Assembly: GCA_002633025.1 (NCBI GenBank)
Contig: NMRB01002833.1
Span: 9,470-73,469, forward strand
Reading direction: 5' to 3'
Length of the DNA stretch: 64,000 nt
Source: Notospermus geniculatus
Lineage: Eukaryota > Nemertea > Pilidiophora > Heteronemertea > Lineidae
Shown here one piece after another: positions 1 through 10,765 of the stretch (its first letter is position 1; the number at the start of each line of letters is the position of its first letter). The notes under the pieces were generated by a model that was not told the DNA's origin, did no database searches, and saw only the letters and a list, made by a program, of their open reading frames with translations. The position numbers and the translations under genes are program-made.

Positions 1-626
1 TCAGGGAAAAGACGAAGTCACTTCGCCTTTTTTGGCATCAATGTAATTTTGAGACGGCCCCTAACATACTCACACCAAGTTATAACATTCTAGAGCTGCT
101 ATTCTTCATGAGATATAAGCAAAAGTCCACTTTTCAAGATGGCCTTGTTAGTGGTCAACGCCACCTATGGGAACCGCAAGTAATCTATTCATGCATTGCA
201 CTACTTCATTGATCGCGAAATAAAATCCTGGCGAAATAACCGATTGTATAATAGTTCCAGCATCAGTTTTCAATCTGGATCATCTACCCCTGATGAGAAC
301 TCTACCGATAAGAATTAATTTCTCTCAATCATGCCATCAATCAGTTGGCGGGATGTCTTATCAGTCAAAACACACAACAAATCAATCAAAACCGATTCAA
401 ATTATTTGATTGGTCATGGCACTCCATCAATTATCATTAATCCCCATGGCGACAGCATATCCAATTTACTGGTTGCTACGTTTGCACGATTTCTTTTGCG
501 TTTGCACATAGAAGGTAATGTGTGGAAAGAAAGAGGGTTCCCACTAATATAATGTTGGCTGACAAAAACACATGACACTTTCATTAAAGAGCTTGGTTTA
601 ATAGGATACACAAAAGTAGTCAAGCG
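1..626. other. Unassigned non-coding DNA
   Basis: I see no gene or recognisable repeat here. Short open frames at 331-552 and 414-749 overlap on opposite strands and show no protein-like pattern. The stretch ends at the hairpin starting at 627. Confidence 0.4.
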
Positions 627-664
627 CAGCCAGACCCTCGGTCTACCAACCGAGGGTCTGGCTG
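627..664. repeat. Perfect 16-bp inverted repeat (hairpin)
   Basis: The arms CAGCCAGACCCTCGGT (627-642) and ACCGAGGGTCTGGCTG (649-664) are exact reverse complements around a 6-base loop. Weaker complementarity continues outward: CACAAAAG near 609 faces CTTTTGTG near 680. This suggests the core of a small foldback element about 80 bp long. No target duplication could be fixed. Confidence 0.75.
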
Positions 665-1895
665 CAACGTCTAAAACTTTTGTGATGGTGCTTTGCGCAC
701 GGCTGGCGTCAGTCACGTGATCTTGCAATAGATCGCCATTATTATGCAATCATGTGACACCCCGTCCAAGATAATATGGCCAATCAGCATAGCTGTCACA
801 TCTGGATTCAAAATCGACCAATAAAATATCAGCATTGATACCAGGATTTCGGTATTCTCGTAACAAATTGTCGATGTTGGTCTCGGTCTCTGTAATGCTG
901 CACAGTTCGCGCATGCATATTACAGAAACTGAGTGCCTCAGTCTAACCCGAAAGTTGCCGTAAAGCCATTAAAACTCCCATCAAGCGACTGCCAGTGCAA
1001 AGTGGGAGTTCTCTATTTGGGACACCTTTCTGACAAGGAAAGTCTGTCCTTAATTTTGAGGTGTCCTAATTACAGAGGTCACAGTGAATGGAAGTGGTGA
1101 GGTTCTTTTGGCAGCGGTATCTGCAGCATCAACAAGGCATCATCGTTGTTTACCTTTTTGACCCTGAAGAAGATGCATCTTAACAGGATATAGTCCCTTT
1201 AACACCACCCTGCCAACAGCTCCACATGACAAACACCACGCATCACCCACAGCTGATCATTCATTTAAAACGATTACCGTAGAATATTAATCATGCCCAC
1301 GATCGACTCTGGCAATCCGGTTCCCAGCGGGAGCATTTCCCTTACTCAGTACATCAGCATGAAAAGACGCCGAGATGCTGTCACGCGATTCCATTAGAAG
1401 GTTACTTGAATTCTAAGTTTTTATACTGGAAGACATCCTTCTAGGGATCTATGTTTTCAAATCCGACCACCTGCACGCAGTTTATGTTCTGAATGAACAT
1501 GCTGAGCATAAGAGAAGCAACTACGTGTATACTTTTTGACATTCAGTATGTGCATGATGCAGGGGGCGTCGGGGGTGGAGTGGTAACATCAGTGGCTGTA
1601 GCCTCCGAGGTGATGGGTTCAACCATAAAAGAATCAACCATAAAGGTTTAACTGCGAACGATGAAGTAACTGAGGGATACACTTCATGTGTTGCCACCAG
1701 ATGTCTCTCACTGCTTGAATTTTGGCTTTACGTAATAGGCAGGAGCTTCAACTTTTTTGTGGTGAAGAGGTACATGAACCTGTCAACTTGATGCTTTGAA
1801 TTCCATTTCTTAGGATAACAGAGCGATTTTCAGGACAATTTGTGCTCCACGTGCAAATGTACATCAGCCTATTCAAATGTACACAGATGACCCTG
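665..1895. other. Unassigned non-coding DNA
   Basis: No convincing coding frame, tandem repeat or terminal repeat was found in this 1.2 kb. It is presumed intergenic or intronic. Confidence 0.4.
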
Positions 1896-2202
1896 CATCT
1901 TCGATAATCGAAGGGTGATCTGCTCACCACTGCGTTACATCGCACATCACCCTTCGAGAAACTGACCGGTCCACGGCGAATCCGCTGCCTCTCGAAGAGG
2001 AGGCCAATCAGAACTGGTGTTGTAAAATTTGAATCGTGGTACAAATAGTGGTAGCCGAAGACCCGATATAAAGTGCAATGTGATTGGTCGAACAGTAAAG
2101 TTTGCATCGTGCCAAGATATACCGCGAACCCGTCTATTTCTCGAAGGGTTATGTGCAATGTAACACAGTGGTGAGCAGATCGGCCTTCGATTATCAAAGA
2201 TG
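1896..2202. mobile_element. Foldback MITE, CATCTTCG ends (copy 1)
   Basis: The left end CATCTTCGATAATCGAAG is mirrored at the right end as CTTCGATTATCAAAGATG. The inverted ends run about 65 bp and include a GGTGATCTGCTCACCACTG-type block. The same interior recurs at 33670-33936, where an exact 8-bp target duplication defines the family. No clear duplication remains around this copy (tgaccctg versus tcttcatg). It carries no transposase. The 8-bp duplication suits hAT or P-type transposases, but the superfamily is not proven. Confidence 0.7.
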
Positions 2203-2940
2203 TCTTCATGGCAATGGTCAGTTTATGGTTGTGTACACCCACCAACAGCAGCCATAAGTGTTCTTCCATAAAATACCACACAACAAACTGTTGGTATACA
2301 ACTTGACCAGTGCCATTTCTCCCAATGGATCACCATCTTCTTCTTGAGAATGCTTCTTAAACTGAAAGCTTCCAGTAATTGGATACAAAGGTCAAGTCTT
2401 GGACAAATGTTTGCCGAGGTCGGCTCGTGTTTGCCTTGCCTTATCATGTCCAATCCATCACCGGACAAGTTTGGATGAACTGTGTCTACATTCCTGTAGA
2501 GACATGTATGACAAGAGTGCTGTGGGATTTCTGAAACGTTGGGGTGGAAATGGCCACAGAAAACATTGGTAACCAAAGACCTGTTGATGATTATGACCAC
2601 ACCACCACTCAGTGGTGTGGTCAGTATTGTTTTCGCAGGACGCAGGAATTTTTCTCTACCACTTTTTCTTTCCTCCACGTTTTCGGTCGAACTAGGGCAT
2701 TCACGTCAAATCTGACTTCAGTCTAAAGATCCAATTGTCCTCTCGCGATGAAAAGGTTCCTGTGCACTTTCATTCAATTTTGACTGAGATAATGAACTTT
2801 TTCAGCTAAATGAATCGGGATCGCCGTCATCTATAAATAGAGTCGGAGTCTATAAATAGAACCGTGCGTGGAAACATGCACGGCATATGCATGGCACGAC
2901 GTCGTGCCTGTACATGTTGTGCACAACGTCATGATGACGT
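2203..2940. other. Unassigned non-coding DNA with short palindromes
   Basis: No supported gene. Around 2870-2945 there is a cluster of small palindromes, including GGCACGACGTCGTGCC (16 bp, perfect). A 151-residue open frame on the minus strand (2223-2678) resembles no family I know and is probably chance. Confidence 0.4.
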
Positions 2941-3024
2941 GTAGGCCTACATCCTGATCAATCGTACGCCAGTTCGTCGTCAGAGATGCAGCATTCGAAC
3001 AACGCCATCTTACGTTAACATAAC

Positions 3025-3317
3025 ACGGTGGTGTAGTGGTTCGGGCCTCCGACTAGCGGTCAGAGGATCCCGGGTTCGAATCCCGCTGCTGGCGTGAGAC
3101 TTTGGGCAAGTCTCTTTGCCTTACTGGCCTCTCTCCACCCAGGTGTATAAATGGGTACCGGTCGGAAATGCTCAGATTGTAGCGCTGAATGAGCAGCTCA
3201 TCTGAGTTCTACTGAAAGGTTTCAGGATAGACTGGGGTTAAAGTGTGAAGTCGGATGAGAACCTCTACCGTAGTTGATATCAGACTATAAACCCAAACTT
3301 TAAACTTTTTTTTAAAA
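3025..3317 (+). mobile_element. tRNA-derived SINE (family 1), full length
   Basis: The head has an RNA polymerase III A box (TGGTGTAGTGG, from 3029) and B box (GGTTCGAATCC, 3073-3083). A 220-bp body follows and ends in a T-rich tail near 3300-3317. The head is not a working tRNA because its ends do not form an acceptor stem. The same family occurs at 36179-36473, 36966-37254 (minus) and 13262-13579 (minus, interrupted). The local paralogue at 4289-4922 lacks it: cataac joins directly to aaaccagc. Confidence 0.85.
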
Positions 3318-3999
3318 ACAAACCAGCTTCTTGCAAAAACATTTGAGGTGTGGTCATGAATTCACTTTCAGTGAATTCTCAGTTCTAGTTGAGATTAAGT
3401 TCTTCTCCTTTAGTGTCTCCTGATGTTCTCTAGAGGCAAGCAGCAAGAGGTTGCTCTAGTAACATGCTCTCGACCCCCAAACAGTGCTCGAAAATTGCAT
3501 TTCTTATGCACTTGTCCCAGACAAGTCTCCCCTGCAAAACCTGCTAGCCCGACTGCCGATCTCAGTTGTACGAAACCTGACGTACGAATATTGATCTAAC
3601 AATGAACTGACGTCCGATATTATGTATGGTCTTATGAATAACGTTACCTCTGTCAGCTTCATCTTCCGTGTTTGGACTTATAGGCCCTATTTATTCTAAG
3701 AAACCTATTTCTTCCTCCAACAAAATCCGTCGGGCTAGGGTCACCTTGCACAACTTGACCGCCTTGATTTTTTGGTAGTCCCGGGCGTCGGACTACAGTG
3801 GAATTTTCGAGCCCTGCCCAAACATGAAGTATTTTGTTTCTGGGTTTTTAAACATAAACCAAATTCAGCATGAAAAACTTTGGTTTTTTAGCAAAAATGA
3901 AATGGTCAGGCACGATGGGGACAGTGTTCACATATAGGTGTAAATCCCACAAGATGAATGTGAAAAAATACTGATCAAAGAAAATTCACGAGTTTACAG

Positions 4000-4008
4000 T
4001 ATATAAAG
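4000..4008 (+). promoter_or_regulatory. Putative TATA box, copy 1
   Basis: TATATAAAG lies 73 bp before the ATG at 4081, which would allow a start site near 4030 and a leader of about 50 nt. The element is kept in the second copy at 4772. No initiator or experimental support is visible. Confidence 0.35.
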
Positions 4009-4080
4009 CTGCAGCATGAAGACTGCATCCGATGCAGGCAGCCTTTCAAACCATTCTGATCTCGCTTACAAAGAACAAAG

Positions 4081-4155
4081 ATGAAAATCGATGCGAAGGA
4101 TTCCCATCTCCTTAGTGTGACAGCTTCTCCAGTCTTTATTGCGCTAATGGATTAA
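4081..4155 (+). CDS. Putative short ORF or first exon, copy 1 (disrupted)
   Basis: The frame reads MKIDAKDSHLLSVTASPVFI, then ALMD and a stop. It matches the copy at 4853 exactly for 23 residues, then diverges where the duplicated block ends, so this copy looks truncated by the breakpoint. I do not recognise the protein. The reasons to list it are the TATA box upstream and its duplication with that promoter. It could equally be non-coding. Confidence 0.2.
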   Translation: MKIDAKDSHLLSVTASPVFIALMD

Positions 4156-4288
4156 AGGGGGGGCGAGGGGGCAGTTGCCCCCCTGAGCCAACCAAAAAAC
4201 ATGATTTTCATGCAGATTTTGGGCAAAAAACCGCAAAAAGAGGTCTTCTGCCCCCCCCCCCTGGACCAAAAAGTTAAATACGGCCCTG
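4156..4288. mobile_element. hAT-like fragment with G/C-tract ends
   Basis: A run rich in G (from 4157) faces a run of C (4248-4262), typical of the short G/C-tract hAT-like MITEs elsewhere in this window. It separates the two copies of the local duplication. Exact ends and target duplication could not be fixed. Confidence 0.35.
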
Positions 4289-4922
4289 GTAGGCCTACAT
4301 CCTGATCGATTGTACGCCAGTTCGTCGTCAGAGATGCAGCATTCGAACACCGCCATCTTACGTTAACATAACAAACCAGCTTCTTGCAAAAACATTTCTG
4401 GTGTGGTCATGAATTCACTTTTAGTGAATTCTCAGTTCTAGTTGAGACTAAATTCTCCTCCTTTAGTGTCTCGTGATGGTCTTTCTGGAGGCAAGAAGCA
4501 GAAAGAGGTTGCTCCAGTAACATGCTCTTGACCCCCAACACAGTGCTCGAAAATTGCATTTCTTATGCACTTGTCCCGGACAAGTCGCCCCTGCAAAACC
4601 TGCTAGCCCGACTGCCGATCTCAGTTGTCCGAAACCTGACCTATGAATATTGATCTAAAAATGAACTGCTGTCCGATACTATGTATAGGGACAGTGTTCA
4701 CATGGGTGTAAATCCCACAAGATAAATGAATGTGAAAAAATACCGATCAAAGAAAAATCTCGAGTTTACAGTATATAAAGCTGTAGCATAAAGACTGCAT
4801 CTGATGCAGGCAGCCTTTCAAACCATTCTCATCTCGCTTACAAAGAACAAAGATGAAAATCGATGCGAAGGATTCCCATCTCCTTAGTGTGACAGCTTCT
4901 CCAGTCTTTATTGCGCTAATGG
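4289..4922 (+). repeat. Local duplication, copy 2 (lacks SINE)
   Basis: Homologous to 2941-4150 but without the SINE and without the 3630-3915 block. The join cataacaaaccagc is the pre-insertion site for the SINE in copy 1. Confidence 0.8.
4772..4780 (+). promoter_or_regulatory. Putative TATA box, copy 2
   Basis: TATATAAAG, the counterpart of the element at 4000, lies 73 bp before the ATG at 4853. Confidence 0.35.
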
Positions 4923-4960
4923 AGGACAGACATCTTTCTCTTGTCAACAACTATGTATGA
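4853..4960 (+). CDS. Putative short ORF or first exon, copy 2
   Basis: Thirty-five codons from ATG to TGA. The first 23 residues equal copy 1. The tail reads EDRHLSLVNNYV. The stop overlaps a possible splice donor, TAT|GTATGA at 4955, so this might be a first exon ending in ...NNY. No family recognised and no downstream exon found. Evidence is limited to the TATA box and duplication. Confidence 0.22.
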   Translation: MKIDAKDSHLLSVTASPVFIALMEDRHLSLVNNYV

Positions 4961-5173
4961 ACACAGCGAGTATCTTACACAACGGAGACATTAGCACCCA
5001 AATGGGGTAATGTGCTTGTTCTTCCATCTCTATAGATGTGTACCGGTACTGAATTTTGCGACCCATGTTTGCACAAGTGACGTGACGTCGTAGTGCATCC
5101 AATACATGCTGATGCATTGTGACGTCGTGATGCCGTGTAAACATGGTCCGCAATTTATGGTACATAACTATAG

Positions 5174-5459
5174 CAGGTGTGGATCCAGGATTTTTGGCAG
5201 AGGGGGGTCAGGGCCGCCGAAGGCGGTTGTTGCAAGTGGGCCCTGAAGGTGCCCGTGCCGATGGGGTCTGGGGGGCCTCCACCAGAACATTTTGAAATCT
5301 AGAAGGCCGTAGACGTGATTTCCTGGCATCTCAGTATCAAAACAGAAGCTTTATTTTTAGGTTTTTCTGCTTATTGTCACAATTTATTGAAGAAACAAAA
5401 TTGGTGGTGGAGAGCAGGGGGTCACGACTCCCAAAATCCCCCCTCTGGACCCGCGCCTG
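5174..5459. mobile_element. hAT5-like MITE (CAGGYGYGGATCC ends)
   Basis: The left end CAGGTGTGGATCCAGG and right end GGACCCGCGCCTG are inverted. Flanks are tatag and tctag, a 4-of-5 match to a 5-bp target duplication. The interior has the G-rich block followed by ccagaacattttgaaatctag that recurs in other members (42427, 50714). No transposase. Confidence 0.75.
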
Positions 5460-5751
5460 TCTAGTCAGTGTTAGGGACATCACAATTTTCAGCATCAGCA
5501 AATCCAGGAAATGGACAAAGGGGACAAAGGTATTGGACCAAAGTCCATGTGTTTCTGATTGACCTCATAGCCAGTCCATGTGCAATGTGCACCATGAAAT
5601 AACCATGTCATTTCAAGTTCACTGTCCATAGCGTAAAGAACGGATTGGTCATTAATTCTTGTATTAATTCTTGTCCTGTTCAACCACTGAGAAGTTGGTG
5701 CAAGCCAGATTTCACACGAGTCAATACAAGGCGCACGCTGGGCGTGGCGAA
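5460..5751. other. Unassigned non-coding DNA
   Basis: No gene or repeat recognised between the hAT-like element and the Helentron-like locus. Confidence 0.35.
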
Positions 5752-6600
5752 TAACCAGGTTTTCGAAGTGGCGGCGTGAATAGCACTTTTCCTGTTTTCA
5801 CATTTAGCCCCCTATTGGCCAAACCTTGAATCGAATGATGCTGAATATTGAAAGGAAACAATGTCTACTCACAAGCAACATGTCCCCAAAATTTCACAAG
5901 AAAATCTGAAGTCGTTCCCATGTTATAACACTTCGATGATTTTCGGGTGACACTGCCTGGCGGCCATATTGGATGTGCGATCGGCCCGAAACTTTGTATT
6001 TCAGAAGGTATCCCTCCAGTACACATTTATGCAAGGTATGAAATGGCTAGGTGAGAAAACGACGACACGTGCCAAGTTCGTAACTTTTGCCGAACTTTGA
6101 CCTCTGTGACCTTGAAAAGTAGGTCAAATGAAAAACCCGGGTATTATGTTATTTATCGTCATTAGATATACCAATGATAAAAATTTGGTGACGTTCCGTC
6201 CATTCATTCAGGAGAAATAGCACTTTTCCTGTTCTCACATTTAGCCCCCTATTGGCNGAAAAGTAGGTCAAATGAAAAACCCGGGTATTATGTTATGTAT
6301 CGTCATTAGATATACCTATGATAAAAATTTGGTGACGATCCGTTCATTTGTTCAGGAGAAATAGCACTTTTTCTGTTTTCACATTTAGCCCCCTATTGGC
6401 CAAACCTTGAATCGAATGACGCTGAATATCGAAAGGAAACAACGTCTACTTACAAGCAACATGTCCCAAAAATTTCAAAAGAAAATCTCAAGTCGTTTTC
6501 AAGTTATCAGTCGGACAAGAGAAAAGCGACCGCCCGGACGCCCGACCGCCCGCCACTTTCGGTAATTTAATAACCAGGACTTTCTTCGAAAACCTGGTTA
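5752..6600 (+). mobile_element. Helentron-like non-autonomous element (HINE), locus 1
   Basis: The 5' end carries TAACCAGGTTTTCGAAG (5752-5768), exactly inverted at the 3' end inside a terminal hairpin (6571-6600). Between them are partial tandem repeats: the block starting agcacttttcctgtt appears near 5787, 6222 and 6364. Just before the hairpin is a CGACCGCCCGGACGCC-type low-complexity tract. Subterminal inverted repeats, internal tandem repeats, a simple repeat and a 3' hairpin together describe Helentron-associated elements. A single N at 6257 sits inside the repeats and may be a misjoin. Confidence 0.6.
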
Positions 6601-7772
6601 AAAATCTGTCCCGTGCAGTCAACCATGGAAGGATTTTGAATCTGCTGGTGTCAAATTAATCGGGAGAGCATGCTCTTCAAGTACATAGGTATATTTTAGG
6701 GTAAATACCAAAATTATAAAAGATATTGCCCATTTTGGGCAATATCCACGGTGGAGCCACGGATGACACCTCTACCGTTGTTGATATCAGACTATAAAAA
6801 AAAAAAATTTTGTAAGTGTAACATTTTTATTGAGCCACTCTGTAGACCCCTACGGAAACTGTCACGACTGTGGAACAAGTGCAGAAAGCGACTGTCATAA
6901 TTCCCCAGGAAATCTCAACCCACCAAACAGATAACGTGCTGGATTTGCCAATTCTGAGGCGCGACATACGCGTTAAGCGTATATTTATTCTCTATCTTGA
7001 CGTATTGATTCCGAGTATCTATGACACTTACGATACAAAGTCACGATGGATGAGCGATACTCATGTGCCGCGCTCAAAAACAACAAGCATCATTCATCGC
7101 TGTATGAAAGAGGTAATTATATGTTTCATCTTTATCATGCTAATTGTGCTTGTTTGGAGTCGTGTTCTTGGTTACATGATAAACCATAGTATTGGAGAAA
7201 TTGACACAGGGTTATGAAGAAACTTCTGTCATGGTGCTAGAGGGGAAGAGAAGAGCCACTTAAGGGCAAGCTGACGAAGTGTTATATCTAGACCATTTTA
7301 GAGTGGCGGCGCGCGATGCCGCTAAGAGGAGGCGCCACTGTGCCCTTTTTAACCCCCTTGGCGCCATGCCCCTAAAAATTTTCTTTAAAGGATTTAGTAC
7401 CCCCAGACCCTCTGTCATGGTCCCTTTTGGTCATATCATCTTAGAAACTGGCTTAAATTGGCTGTTGACTGGAGTTATAGAGACCTTTTTAACAGAAAAG
7501 CTTCTCAAATTCTGTTAGTAGAAATGTCGCGAATGGGTCCGCTATATGCATTGAACTGGGCCGTAGTGACACCTATTGGTCAACTCACTGACAGCTCCTA
7601 TTGCTTTGGCTATGTGGTCGCTAGTGCCATCTATTGTCAGCGCACAGAGAAGTGCATGTGGTCTCTCTTTTAGAATTTAAAGTACTGGAACAAGAGGCTC
7701 ATGGAGCCCTGTGATGAGCTGATCTGCAGGTGATGATACCACTTTCTACCAGAAGAGGCCGTTTAAAGCAAC
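6601..7772. other. Non-coding DNA with a SINE fragment
   Basis: At 6765-6805 there is a short tail fragment of SINE family 1 (acctctaccgttgttgatat then an A run). The rest is unassigned. A 115-codon frame (6870-7217) has a hydrophobic stretch near its end but no recognisable family. Confidence 0.4.
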
Positions 7773-7957
7773 CAGGGCTTCTGCTAAAATATTTTTGAAG
7801 GGGGATTGCCCCCTGTCCAACTTTTTGAGGGGATTTTCATTTTTTCAGGGGGGTACAAAAACCTCCAGTGACACTAAGGTGCAGGATACGCCAAAACTGT
7901 GTAGTGACACCTCACCAAAACTGTCTAGTGAGACCTGCATTGCAAACGGCAGCCCTG
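7773..7957. mobile_element. Putative hAT-like MITE (CAGGGCTTCTGC ends)
   Basis: The left end CAGGGCTTCTGCTAAAA is related to the inverse of the right end (gcaaacggcagccctg). The same left end occurs in the element at 54485-54650. The flanking sequences do not match clearly, so the ends are approximate. Confidence 0.45.
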
Positions 7958-8454
7958 GCGGCTTTATGTATAACATGTATAAAGATAGATTTTTTATTTA
8001 CTGAAAACATGTGCAGGAATGGCCCGTTTTGACTTTTTTTCTTTTGGCTGTACGGGAGTACGCGCTGCTTATTGGAAGCCCTGGCAACAAAATATTGTTC
8101 CACCTTGCGCTCCACAGATCGCAGCAGAGCATTGGATTGTCAGCTTCAGCATGCAGTACACCAAGACTCAGCGTATGTATGAAACGGTTGGCGCACATGT
8201 CATGGTTTGTTCATTTGTTTAGTAAGTGAGACAGATTCGCAAAAACCATCTCTCTAGCTGCCATTTCCTGGTGTATATAATCCACATCATATGCTACGAA
8301 AGACTGACATAAAGTTGGCAGGCCGGATTCCTTAGGTTGTATTTACATGCCATAAACATTGTTGGGGATAAGCAGGCTGATGGTTCTTGAGAGCTATCTA
8401 GCTTTGAAAGACATGGAATTTGCACAAAAGAAGGGTTTGCATCTTCCGACTGGC
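7958..8454. other. Unassigned non-coding DNA
   Basis: Several overlapping short open frames on both strands; none is protein-like. No repeat recognised. Confidence 0.35.
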
Positions 8455-9410
8455 TTCCCTTCCGAGTCGGCAACAGTCACAGCTTATCTAGTAAATGGCC
8501 CTCTCTTTCATCAATCTCGTACGCAGAGATTCGTTACGCACTCACGCCGAGGTTGTAGGTCGCTCCACTAATCTCTGGAGACGGCTACGGACTACTTCGG
8601 GGTTTCCAAGACACGTGTGTGACACACTGCGCATTAATATATGTGACCCGGCACAGCAAAATGAGTTGGAAGTCGCACAGAAGAAGACCGAAGGTGGAAC
8701 CAGACAGCAACCACAGAAATCGACCAAGTCAAATTTCACAATGGGTAGACAATCCTGAAATCAGCGAACTGTTGGTGTCACCTGGGACATGTTGGGTCTT
8801 CTCATGTGCGCATTCCGACTCATTTTGTCATCCCGGGTTATACTAATTTTTGACCTCAAGTTTATGTAGAGCGCCAAGTAGTGCTTTGTTTTTTCCTTAA
8901 TAAATACAACAGATCCCTCATGAAAAACTTTCTAAGGACATTTTTGTGTGTAATATTTTATACTGCAATTATCTGAATGCATCTGTGGTCTAAAATCGCA
9001 CAATGTCACAAATCACACTTAAAGCGGATTGTTCGTGTCTGTCCAAAGTGAACCAAAAATAATACAACAACCCGTTTTATTCGTAACAACAATTGGTAAA
9101 TGCATTGCGGCGGCCGCTCCGGAAACTGTTCTGTGGAATCTTTGACTCGGCGCGAATAGTCCGCTTTAAGGCATGAAATAGCCAGTCGTCTCCAGAGATT
9201 AGTGGAGCGACCTACAACCTCGGCCCGAGCATAACATCTCTGGGTACGAGATCGCTCTTTCATGGATAACTTCTGGTTAAATGGGCCTCAACACTCTATA
9301 CTTCAGCGCCACTGCTCATCTCAAAGAACTTTCTTCGCTGGCTTAATTTCCTTCCAATTGCAGACACCGCAGCTTATCATGAGTAAATGACCCCTCCTTT
9401 TAAGATAAAC
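8455..9410. repeat. Inverted repeat pair, possible larger element
   Basis: The block 8495-8590 (ending gtaggtcgctccactaatct...) is inverted at 9170-9265. Outside them, cacagcttatctagtaaatg near 8478 resembles cgcagcttatcatgagtaaa near 9368 in direct orientation. The part at 9010-9105 recurs inverted at 58396-58485 in copy B. This is probably a non-autonomous DNA element with later rearrangement, but termini are not resolved. Confidence 0.5.
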
Positions 9411-9544
9411 TTTCAATTGAATAAAATCATCCTTACAACACTCTGAACTTCAGCACCGTTACTATCTCAAAGATATTCCAATCAAGTTTCTTCAAAATTA
9501 TTTTCAATCAATAACACGTTGTGATGGGCGCGAAGCAATTTCAT

Positions 9545-10219
9545 GTTATCAGTAATCTGTGTGTTTGGTAGATCAAACCAACGAAGATTACCGTTCAAAC
9601 CAACGAAGATTACCGTTGGTGACACAAACACACCTAGGGTTAGGCCCCCAAAAAAGTATCTGTTTCTTGTCCGCGCTTGCATCATTCCCGAGCCCTTCGC
9701 ATCGATTTTTTTTCCACCAATTTCTTATTTTCTCGACTCACTTTGCTTACGCAGCACCTTCTATACAATGCACAGAAATGCTTCATCACTTGAAATCTTC
9801 TTTATTTTTCATGAAACATGTGCTTTAAACATGTAGAGAGATAGTTTTCTGGTAATATTTCCCCCATCCATGAAGACAACTGAAACAAGAGCAACGCAGT
9901 GCGTGGCATATGCCCCTGACTGGTATGTTGTTTGTGGGCATAGCAATCTCAAGTTAATTGACGGAAACCGACTTCAAGATGACCACCATAGCCACCATCT
10001 TGGATGGGCGACGGAGCTGGTCATCGAAAGGAACCTTCCCCTGATAGAGACCAACCCTCACAAAAAAATTCAGGTTGATCGGTCAAAGCGTTCTCAAGCT
10101 AATTGATGGAAACCAAATGTTAACAGACACCGACACCGACGACGACACTGACACCGACGACGACACCGACGCATGCGCCACGACATAATGCCCCCGACTT
10201 TCGGAAAACGAGGGCATAA
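9545..10219 (+). mobile_element. Helentron-like element, locus 2
   Basis: The 3' end is a hairpin ATGCCCCCG...CGAGGGCAT (about 10188-10217), preceded by a GACACCGACGAC microsatellite (10125-10172). This matches loci 1, 3 and 4 in order of parts. A 22-bp direct repeat (ccaacgaagattaccgtt) lies at 9577-9620. The 5' boundary is not resolved, so the start is nominal. Confidence 0.45.
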
Positions 10220-10765
10220 AAATTATATTTGAACATTTTTTAAAAGTCGCATGCTTGCATCAATTTCCGCTGAGTTGCCTGACAAGAAACAGATAATATA
10301 TTTTTTGGCCTTAAACTTCATCAAAGATAAAGAGACTTCCATCTTTAATTTAAAGATTCATTACCGGTTTACTTTCAAGTTTGGCTCATCAGACGACTGA
10401 CGTCCTTGACATTCTTTGACGCAGTGTTGCTGACTTCCAGCGCAATGTAACTATTGACACTCTGTCTGCGTGAAGAGCTATGGAGCACTTCCACGCTTCC
10501 TTCATTAAAGTCTGCTTTATGTTTTAGAGATAGCGTAGGTGAGACTGACAGAGTGGGAAACTTGTAAGGGGAAGACCTGATTCTAGCCGTTGATTGAGAA
10601 ATCAGTGAATCTTTGAATTGTCAACAAGTCGCTCGTGGGCGATGCGCTCAGCTGACGTATGAAGTTGATTGGCGGAGTAGTTTTCATCTTACGGAGCAGA
10701 ATGCATGCACAACAAACCAAGATGGCGACTTGGCGGCCATATTGGAAATGGAGCACAACAAAAAT
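10220..10765. other. Unassigned non-coding DNA
   Basis: No supported gene or repeat in this 0.5-kb stretch. Confidence 0.35.

Larger units (their letters stand above)
2941..4150 (+). repeat. Local duplication, copy 1
   Basis: This segment is repeated at 4289-4922. Shared blocks are 2941-3024, 3318-3629 and 3916-4150. Two parts are present only here: a tRNA-derived SINE (about 3025-3317) and a roughly 285-bp stretch (about 3630-3915). The copies are close enough in sequence that the duplication is probably fairly recent. Copy 2 shows the site without the SINE. Confidence 0.8.

Noticed and set aside
2223-2678. 151-codon minus-strand frame
   Set aside because: No recognisable motif and no partner exon or duplicate.
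3025-3095. Intact tRNA gene
   Set aside because: A and B boxes are good but the 5' and 3' ends do not form an acceptor stem, and a SINE body and T-rich tail follow.
6870-7217. 115-codon plus-strand frame with a hydrophobic segment
   Set aside because: No recognisable domain, no second copy, no splice or promoter context; a frame of this length is expected by chance in 64 kb.
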